A stretch of DNA of 34,713 nucleotides from Candidatus Aminicenantota bacterium. GTDB lineage: Bacteria; Acidobacteriota; Aminicenantia; Aminicenantales; UBA4085. Every line of letters begins with the position of its first letter. Position 1 is the stretch's first letter. The position numbers were made by a program, and so were the translations under genes. Location: NCBI GenBank assembly GCA_026393895.1, contig JAPKZG010000083.1, positions 1-34,713 of the forward strand, read 5' to 3'. The notes under the pieces are model-generated. The model was given only the letters and a program-made list of their open reading frames with translations, ran no database searches and had not been told where the DNA came from. This document shows, one piece after another, positions 29,088 through 34,713 of the stretch.

Positions 29088-31484
29088 CATTTGGGATTTC
29101 GGTCCCGCGGGAGCGGGCAGGGGCGGGAATTCGAGGAGGTACGGGCCCGCGGATTTTTCCGGGCTTAACCGTGTCGCCCCGTCGTCATGGCCGATGAACA
29201 TCCGGAAACCGGGAGGAAGACCGGCGAGTCCGGCGCTATTTTGGGCCGGGCCCTTGCCGTCCGCTTCGAACGCCCCCAGCCGGCCGGAAAAGATCGTGAT
29301 CTTCTTGATTTCGTTTCCGGCGGCGTCTTTGATGAGGACAAAGGGGTTTTCGATCCGCCCGTTGCCGTAGCGAAGCGCCGGGCCGAAAACGCGGCTTTGG
29401 ACGAAAACGCCTCCGTCGCGGGGAACGGCCGCGACCGTTTGGAAATGATATCCCCCGGGACCGGGGATGGCGGCAAACCAGAACCCGCCGGACCATCGTC
29501 CCACTTTCAGGGAGGCCGGATCCATCATTCCCGGCAGACGGAATTCCTTGTGAAGAGGCTGTTCCGGCTCATAAGCGATCGAACTGGGAGCGGGGACGTA
29601 ATCGTACCCGAGGTCGACGACCGCTCCTTCGGGGATGTCGGGGACGAGTCCCGAGACCGCCGAGGTCCATGGTCCCTCGGAAGAAACCGGACCGGGGCGG
29701 AGAACGACGCGGGTCAATTCGCGGCCGCCGGCGTCCGATATTTTCACGTAGGGATTCGCCGCTTGTTCCCTGACGCCCAATCCGCCCGCGGCGGCGATCG
29801 CGCTTCGGATCTCCCAGGATCCGGCGCCCGTGCGGGCCAGGGTCACGTTCTGGACGTAAGAGCGGAAATTGACCGGAAATCCCTGGGCCGGAGCCCGGCT
29901 GAGCTTGTAGATTTCGATTTTCGGCATGTGAATCTCAAGCAAGGGCTCCCGGAATCCGGGCTCGATCGTTTTGACCAGAGTCGCGTCCCGGGCCAATTCC
30001 GCGTAAAAAGCCGCTTCCTTGGGAAAATCTTGGGGAAACCGGGTGAAGCGTCCGGCCATGGTGTCGCTGATGACGGCATATTCGACACCCATGAACGAAA
30101 GATATTCCATGTCCGTTTTGCTGAGCGTATGGTTGTAGAAAACGATGTAATCCTGCCGGGAAATCGGCGGGCCGTACATTTCCATCGCGATGCGGGCGCC
30201 TTTCGGAATGTTGTATTCGATCCATTCCTTCGCCCGTGTCCGGGAATCGGGGCCGGCCAGGGCCGCGTCCAGCTTCCCGAGACGAATCGCCGAGGGAGCG
30301 ATGATCGCGGCGATCAGGAGGCAGGAAACGACGGCCCAAACGGTCCGCCGTTCTTGATTCGCCCCGTCCGGCGCGAATTTCCGGTCTCCGCGGGCCAAAA
30401 GACGGTCCAGGAAAACGGCCCCGATCAGAGCAAAAAACGGGGCCAGGGGAAGCAGGTACCGCGTCGCCCGCGTTCCCCACAGCGAAACCATCGCGAACTG
30501 GACCAGGGGGTAGGAAAGGAGAACCAGATCCCGCTTTTGGCGACGGAACAAAACAAGGAAAAATCCCCCGAGAACGAGGAATTGGGAGACGATCCCGATG
30601 TTTTCCGCAAAGCCGTGGCGAAGGTAAAAAAGTAACGCGGAATGCGCGGAGGAATCTCCAAAATGCCCTTCCTCGGTCAGATGGCTGCTCTGCCATTTGA
30701 AGTCTTTGAGGAACTTCGGGAAATCGAGGACGACATAGGGACTGCCGAGGACGAAAACCGCCAGGAAAACGAGCCCGGAACCGATCAGGCGCGGACTGAA
30801 GATATATTCCCGGGCGGGGCGCTTCGTCTCGCGGACGCGGTAAATGTGGGCAAGGAAGATGGGGATGAACAGCAGCAGCCCGCCGTATTTGGTGGTCATC
30901 GCCAGGCCGGCGGCGACGCCGGCCCAGAGGTAATCCCGGGTCCGTCCTTTTTCCGCGATGTTCCAGGTGGAGAGAAACGCCAGGACGAGGAAAAACACCA
31001 TGGGAACGTCGGGCAGCATGTCGTGCGACATCCGGGCGTGATCCAGGCCGAAGACGAGGAGAAGGGCGGCGATCGCTCCCGCCCGCGGGCCGAACATCCT
31101 TTTTCCCAGAAGGTAAAGAAGAAGAACCGTCCCCAGGCCCATCAAGGCTGTCAGGGCCCGGCCGATCAGGAAAAATACTTCCGGAGATTGGGTGTATGTT
31201 TCTCGGAATTCCGCCGTCGTCCGTACGTTCCCGGCCGCCTTTTCGATTTCATAATAGCCCTTCCACAGTCCCGCCAGGGCGTACATGTGGAGGGTGGGGA
31301 CGTGGAAAAAATGAGGATTGAGATCCCCTTCCAGAAATTGCATCGCCTTGCCGCCGAACCAGTTTTCATCCACGTGATACGTATGGGGAAGGCCCCAGCC
31401 GATACCCCAAAACCGGACGGCTGCGGCCAGAACGAGGATGAGAAGAAATACAGCGACCCTGGCGTTCTTTGGCGAGGAAGGCAT
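29085..31484 (-). CDS. GT-C family membrane glycosyltransferase (PMT/ArnT-like)
   Basis: The 799-residue protein has about ten hydrophobic helices in its first 450 residues. The first outside loop has YHVDENWF with the Asp39-Glu40 pair, the catalytic acid motif of GT-C enzymes that use polyprenyl-phosphate sugars. HDMLPDVPMVFFLVLAFLS and AAGLAMTTKYGGLL also fit the PMT_2/ArnT families. Residues from about 460 to 799 form a long soluble, strand-rich domain of Gly/Pro-rich sequence, probably outside the membrane; no family was recognised for it. It could glycosylate proteins, lipids or cell-wall polymers; the acceptor cannot be told. It has its own promoter with a 10-base gap to the ATG, and no sugar-pathway genes adjoin. 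Confidence 0.85.
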   Translation of the reverse strand: MPSSPKNARVAVFLLILVLAAAVRFWGIGWGLPHTYHVDENWFGGKAMQFLEGDLNPHFFHVPTLHMYALAGLWKGYYEIEKAAGNVRTTAEFRETYTQSPEVFFLIGRALTALMGLGTVLLLYLLGKRMFGPRAGAIAALLLVFGLDHARMSHDMLPDVPMVFFLVLAFLSTWNIAEKGRTRDYLWAGVAAGLAMTTKYGGLLLFIPIFLAHIYRVRETKRPAREYIFSPRLIGSGLVFLAVFVLGSPYVVLDFPKFLKDFKWQSSHLTEEGHFGDSSAHSALLFYLRHGFAENIGIVSQFLVLGGFFLVLFRRQKRDLVLLSYPLVQFAMVSLWGTRATRYLLPLAPFFALIGAVFLDRLLARGDRKFAPDGANQERRTVWAVVSCLLIAAIIAPSAIRLGKLDAALAGPDSRTRAKEWIEYNIPKGARIAMEMYGPPISRQDYIVFYNHTLSKTDMEYLSFMGVEYAVISDTMAGRFTRFPQDFPKEAAFYAELARDATLVKTIEPGFREPLLEIHMPKIEIYKLSRAPAQGFPVNFRSYVQNVTLARTGAGSWEIRSAIAAAGGLGVREQAANPYVKISDAGGRELTRVVLRPGPVSSEGPWTSAVSGLVPDIPEGAVVDLGYDYVPAPSSIAYEPEQPLHKEFRLPGMMDPASLKVGRWSGGFWFAAIPGPGGYHFQTVAAVPRDGGVFVQSRVFGPALRYGNGRIENPFVLIKDAAGNEIKKITIFSGRLGAFEADGKGPAQNSAGLAGLPPGFRMFIGHDDGATRLSPEKSAGPYLLEFPPLPAPAGPKSQM

Positions 31485-31494
31485 GATGCCACGT

Positions 31495-31524
31495 AATATA
31501 ACGGAAGAGTTCCGAAAACGTCAA
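31495..31524 (-). promoter_or_regulatory. Promoter of the glycosyltransferase gene, leaderless layout
   Basis: Minus-strand TTGACG (31524-31519), an 18-base spacer and TATATT (31500-31495). The -10 box ends 10 bases before the ATG at 31484, and no Shine-Dalgarno site is present. Confidence 0.7.
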
Positions 31525-31575
31525 TTGATACGCTTAGGGAGGAACCCGGACACTATTGGAGAGAAACCCTTTTCG

Positions 31576-31616
31576 AAGCTTTGCTCGTCCTACGCGAGCT
31601 TTGGGAGCCAGGGCAA
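31576..31616 (+). repeat. Degenerate dispersed repeat, copy 2
   Basis: AAGCTTTGCTCGTCC and TACGCG (31576-31596) match the minus strand of 16791-16810 with one small indel/substitution. GGGAGCCAGGGCAA (31603-31616) resembles the minus strand of 16809-16822 at 12 of 14 positions. A local copy, TTGGGAGCAAGGGCA at 31765-31779, matches TTGGGAGCCAGGGCA (31601-31615) at 14 of 15. Confidence 0.5.
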
Positions 31617-31820
31617 CGCTCCAGCCCCGAATCTCCAGGGTCGATGTCGGGAAGCCGTCGCTGCCTCTTTTCCAAGGTAGCCTTAGGCGATGACTGATCT
31701 TGGGTGGGACACAAGGATTCGCCTGGCCTCCCCGCCGTTGGGGTGAGGGCCGTCCTTCGCGCCCTTGGGAGCAAGGGCATTTTGACATTCCGGGAAATTT
31801 GGCCGGGAGGAACGGCGGTT

Positions 31821-33209
31821 TCAGCGGAAAAACATGGCCCGACCCTGTTCCAGAAGATAAACGAGGTCGCGGAAGCTCCGGACCGCGCCGAGTTGCTTGA
31901 AAAGATAGGCCGGGCGGAGATAGAACGAACGGACGGCTTTTTGACGATACTTCCAAAGATCTTCCTGGGACATCGCCCCCGAGCTGAAGACGGGCGGGCA
32001 AGTGCTGTCGAACTGGAGCACGTCCGGATCGAGCAATCCCTTTTCGACGCTTTCCCGGCGAAGCGGGGACCCGACGTCGGGGGTCAGGACCGTGAACGAG
32101 GCGAAGTCGGGATCCAGATCCTTGGCGAAGCGGATGGTCCGGGCGACGGACGCCGGCGTTTCCCCGGGAAGGCCGACGATGAAATAGGCGAGGGTGCGGA
32201 TGCGGAATTTCTGGCAAATGGCGAAGGCCGTCCGGGCTTTTTCCCGGGTGATTTTCTTGTCCGTGGCGGCGAGGATTTCCTCCTGGCCGCTTTCGACGCC
32301 GATCATGACCGTGTGACAGCCGGCTTTTTTCATGGCCGCGGCCAGCTCGTCGTCCAGCGTGGCGATGTGGGCGTTGCAGACCCAGGAGAACCGGAGGCCG
32401 CGCTTTTCGATCTCGACGCACAGTTCCAGGACGCGCTTTTTAGATACGGTGAAGGTCGGATCGTTGAACATGATTTCGCGGACGCCCAGGTCCCGCAGGG
32501 TTTCCAGCTCGGCGACGACGCCGTCCAGACCCCGGGACCGGAAGGCGACCGCTCCAGCCACGCAAAACACGCAACCGAACGGACAGCCGATCGAAGTGAC
32601 GACCAGGGCGAACGGCCGGAGCCGGGCCAGCGGGCTGCGGTTGGCCCGAAGATTGAAAAGATCGTGCCGGGGAACGGGGATGGTGAAGACGGCGGCCTGG
32701 CGCGGCGCCGCGGGAACGGAAAGCTTTCCCTCCCGCCTCACGGCCAGGGCGGTATAGTCCCGCTTCCGTCCTTCGACGTAATCCGCGATTTCGGGGCTGG
32801 TGATGTCCAGGATCGCGGCGTCGACATGGGGCGCGGCGGCCAAAAACCGCTCGGCTTCGAAAAGGAAAATCGAGCCAGAAGCGACGAGCTTCGCCGGAGA
32901 AACGGCCCGAATTTTCGCGGTGAAGGCGAAATCGCGCTTCCACGTGGCCGTCCCCGTCGTGAATATGATTGCCTCCGGAGCGAATTCCTGGATGCGGGCG
33001 AGGCATTCGTCCTCGGACAAGCGGTCGGCCACCGCGTCGATCACGGCGAGGTCGGTCTCCCGGAGAACGCCGGAGAGAAGGACGAGGTCGGTCGGCGGCC
33101 AGTAGTAATTCGCCTTGGACGAATAGCTCGTGTAGTAATCGTGAAGATAGATTTTGTCGCCCGGGCAATGGAGCAGGAGGACTTTCGTGATCGGCGACGA
33201 AGCGTTCAT
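31821..33209 (-). CDS. Radical SAM protein with N-terminal B12-binding-like domain
   Basis: From the ATG at 33209 the protein is 462 residues; the open frame upstream to 33374 lies in the next gene and looks non-coding. The N-terminal 150 residues have the Rossmann-like pattern of B12-binding domains (VLLLHCPGD, DLVLLSGVLRETD, PEAIIFTTGT), but no DxHxxG cobalamin histidine is visible. The 4Fe-4S motif is CPFGCVFC with Cys209, 213 and 216, in SIGCPFGCVFCVAGA. FNDPTFTVSKKRVLELC, MIGVESGQEEIL and YFIVGLPGETPASVART are conserved barrel segments of the Elp3/MiaB-like fold. The reaction is not known; related proteins methylate or modify lipids and cofactors. Loss of a cobalamin ligand may mean SAM-only chemistry. 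The gene ends 336 bases before the next start on this strand. Confidence 0.9.
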   Translation of the reverse strand: MNASSPITKVLLLHCPGDKIYLHDYYTSYSSKANYYWPPTDLVLLSGVLRETDLAVIDAVADRLSEDECLARIQEFAPEAIIFTTGTATWKRDFAFTAKIRAVSPAKLVASGSIFLFEAERFLAAAPHVDAAILDITSPEIADYVEGRKRDYTALAVRREGKLSVPAAPRQAAVFTIPVPRHDLFNLRANRSPLARLRPFALVVTSIGCPFGCVFCVAGAVAFRSRGLDGVVAELETLRDLGVREIMFNDPTFTVSKKRVLELCVEIEKRGLRFSWVCNAHIATLDDELAAAMKKAGCHTVMIGVESGQEEILAATDKKITREKARTAFAICQKFRIRTLAYFIVGLPGETPASVARTIRFAKDLDPDFASFTVLTPDVGSPLRRESVEKGLLDPDVLQFDSTCPPVFSSGAMSQEDLWKYRQKAVRSFYLRPAYLFKQLGAVRSFRDLVYLLEQGRAMFFR

Positions 33210-33240
33210 AGTCGAAAGCGGATCATTCGACCGCGGTTTT

Positions 33241-33849
33241 TTAAAAAGCGATCGCCAGCCCGGCCCCGTATTCCCATCCGCCCAGGTCGATGGTCCGCTC
33301 GCCGGCCGAGGCCTTGACCATCGTGTATTTGATTTTGGCGAACGGAAGGATCGGGATGTTTTTCCCGAATTCAAGGTAAATTCCGCCCGCCACGTGCCAG
33401 CCCTTCGCGTAATTTACGACGGTTCCGATGGGATTGTTTTCGAAATAGATGAAGTAATCGATCCCGAGACCGGCGAACGGCTTCACGAAGGCCAAGGGAT
33501 AGGAGCCCCGGAGGCCCAGCGAGATGGGGAGAAGGACGAAGGATGTTTTTTCCTGGGTGTGGGACAGAAGGCCGTTTTTCGACATCATTTTAACGTCGAG
33601 ATAAAAATCCAGGTGCGGGATCAGGTTTGCCGACAGGCCGAGGCCCTTGATCGACCCGCCCGGTTGATAAATCGTATCGAACAACGGTTCGGCGATATTG
33701 TAACGGCCGAGAGAGAACTCCACCGTTCCCTGCCACGGCGGTGCGGTTTCGGCGACGGCCGGACCGGCGCCGAAGGCGACGGCCAGAATGATTGCCAGGG
33801 CCGCTATCCGCCCGTCCGTCCGGCGGTCCCGCGTTTCGCCGTGCGACAT
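33241..33849 (-). CDS. Small outer-membrane beta-barrel protein
   Basis: The ATG at 33849 follows an AAAGGAGAG Shine-Dalgarno site by four bases and gives 202 residues; the longer open frame is chance continuation from the neighbouring gene. After a basic N-terminus, ALAIILAVAFGAGPAVAE is a signal peptide. The rest has alternating hydrophobic strands and turns (GTVEFSLGRYNIAE, LSANLIPHLDFYLDVKMM, VKPFAGLGIDYFIYF, WEYGAGLAIAF), ending in Phe, as required for barrel assembly. About eight strands are likely. It resembles the OmpW/OmpA-barrel-like group but was not identified with one family. It is the next gene after the frameshifted barrel gene, 26 bases away. Confidence 0.8.
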   Translation of the reverse strand: MSHGETRDRRTDGRIAALAIILAVAFGAGPAVAETAPPWQGTVEFSLGRYNIAEPLFDTIYQPGGSIKGLGLSANLIPHLDFYLDVKMMSKNGLLSHTQEKTSFVLLPISLGLRGSYPLAFVKPFAGLGIDYFIYFENNPIGTVVNYAKGWHVAGGIYLEFGKNIPILPFAKIKYTMVKASAGERTIDLGGWEYGAGLAIAF

Positions 33850-33875
33850 GCGGCTCTCCTTTGCCCCGGGGCGCG

Positions 33876-34713
33876 TCAGAAGTCGTATTGAATCCCCAGG
33901 ACGGGCTGAAAGTGGAGCAGGTTCAGCCGCTGGCCCAGGGCGACGTTCTTGGGATCCAAGTAGAGCAGCCTCAAATCCAAGACCACGCTCCATTGCGGCA
34001 TCGGCCGGTATTCCAGGCCGATCAGAGATTGTGACGTCGGCCGCGGTGAAGGGGGATTTTTCGGTGAAATTGAAATCATCCAGGCTTCTCATTTTTCCCG
34101 TGGTCAGGCCGAGCATCGGGCCGCCCGAGAGGCTGAATTTGTCCATTTCCAGGATGGGGAAGAGGGCAAAGGCCGAAAAGTTCCAGGCCGGGTATCGCAA
34201 GTCGGAAGCTTCGAACGTGACGGTCCGGAAGGAGTCCGTAAGGAAAGGATGGGGGAGGGCCGCGGTGAAGGTCCCCGGCTCCTTGATCGACCAGTACGTC
34301 ACGGCGACGCCGATTTTGTCCCGGCCGAAATATTTTCCGAATTGAATTTCAAGGGAGGGGGCGTTTTTGAAGAAATAGTCTTCGTCCAGGGTGCCGGTTT
34401 CGCCGTAAAGAGCGAATTCCTTTTGCCTGGTGAGATCCGAGCTTAAAAACATGGATAATCCGGCCCGGGCCGAGACGAAGTAGTCGGAGCGGGCGGGAAC
34501 CCGCGGTTCTTGCCGGGTTTCCACGGAAGGCGCCGGTTTCTCGACGGGCTTCGCTTCTTCCTCGCGAACGGGCGCTTCGAGGGGAGGAACCTCTCCTTCA
34601 TACCAGAAAGAGACCTTCAATCCCTCGGCGTTCTGGACGATGTTGTAGGCGGGGACATTCGAGCTGAGGTCGAAGACGATCCGGGTCGTCTCCGGCGTGT
34701 ACTGACCCGTGCG
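33876..34713 (-). pseudogene. Outer-membrane protein with AMIN-like N-terminal part, frameshifted and cut by window edge
   Basis: The frame enters from the window edge. It reads TTRIVFDLSSNVPAYNIV and GLKVSFWYEGEV, an AMIN-like segment as in periplasmic/secretin-associated proteins, then a Pro/Glu-rich linker, then barrel-like strands (YFVSARAGLSMFL to GGPMLGLTTGKM). After FTAADVT the frame loses sense. A second minus frame, from about 34040 on, continues SLIGLEYRPMPQWSVVLDL and ends LHFQPVLGIQYDF at 33876, a proper barrel terminus. The change equals one extra base. A C5 and an A5 run (34051-34055, 34057-34061) lie near it. It may be a sequencing error or a real loss of function; the first case is common, so the pseudogene label is provisional. 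Confidence 0.6.

Larger units (their letters stand above)
31485..31820. other. 336-base gene-free stretch upstream of the glycosyltransferase gene
   Basis: It contains the glycosyltransferase promoter, a dispersed repeat copy (31576-31616) and a direct repeat pair (31601-31615 and 31765-31779). A GCCCTT/AAGGGC hairpin (31761-31778, loop GGGAGC) overlaps the second unit. No convincing gene is seen; frames crossing it lack family features. Confidence 0.7.

Noticed and set aside
29187-30635. 482-codon plus-strand frame opposite the glycosyltransferase
   Set aside because: Shadow frame; charged low-sense sequence with no promoter or Shine-Dalgarno site.
31704-33317. 537-codon plus-strand frame opposite the radical SAM gene
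   Set aside because: Shadow frame; the minus strand has the CxxxCxxC motif and family segments.
33210-33374. 55-codon N-terminal extension of the radical SAM gene
   Set aside because: It overlaps the 3' end of the small barrel gene and is Ser/Arg/Pro-rich; the ATG at 33209 leads straight into the first conserved strand.
1-34713. tRNA, rRNA, CRISPR arrays, riboswitches and transposase genes
   Set aside because: Looked for by eye (tandem equal-spaced repeats, tRNA T-loop patterns, DDE or Y1 motifs); none was convincing. A tool search could still find a small RNA.

Overview
The window is about 34.7 kb of GC-rich, densely coded bacterial chromosome from a diderm (Gram-negative type) organism. 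LPS export genes, a complete Tol-Pal set and outer-membrane barrels show the second membrane. The gene mix resembles Acidobacteriota, perhaps the Aminicenantes lineage, but that placement is an impression from gene style and no marker phylogeny was run. There are no rRNA or tRNA genes, CRISPR arrays, prophage or transposase genes.

Layout. (1) 1-10954: a partial ftsY faces a long plus-strand operon with overlapping or near-touching genes: recJ, an LptC-LptA fusion, lptB, rpoN, hpf, a short hprK, rapZ, a mannose-type PTS EIIA, HPr, Enzyme I, then a small frameshifted membrane gene. It joins LPS export, sigma-54, ribosome hibernation and a PTS that has no sugar permease in view, so the PTS is probably regulatory. 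(2) 10939-16577, minus strand: tolQ-tolR-tolA/tonB-like-tolB, then a separately promoted pal-cpoB-ssb-cupin unit. (3) 16578-21045: a looser stretch with an MrfA/Hrq1-type helicase, a small unknown gene that seems to have lost its start, an AbrB-PIN toxin-antitoxin pair, and three long REP-like hairpins sharing a sequence head. (4) 21046-25353, plus: a compact uvrA, holB and ricT. (5) 25493-31484, minus: a membrane-embedded GT-C glycosyltransferase, ftsK, an ECF sigma factor and its zinc-finger anti-sigma factor. (6) 31821-34713, minus: a radical SAM protein and two outer-membrane barrel genes, one frameshifted and cut by the window edge.

The most interesting general signals are these. First-in-operon genes (ftsY, recJ, uvrA, the glycosyltransferase, the helicase, and less strictly ftsK and tolQ) have a recognisable -10 box only about 6-14 bases before the ATG and little or no Shine-Dalgarno, which suggests leaderless mRNAs, whereas several internal genes carry clear Shine-Dalgarno sites. 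The REP-like hairpins imply a mobile family whose transposase would lie elsewhere. Several core proteins have unusual architectures: an LptC-LptA single chain, HprK lacking its N-terminal domain, UvrA lacking about 100 residues, and a delta-prime subunit with a charged insert. I did not find a clear new multi-gene system; the helicase/TA/REP stretch is the only accessory-looking segment.
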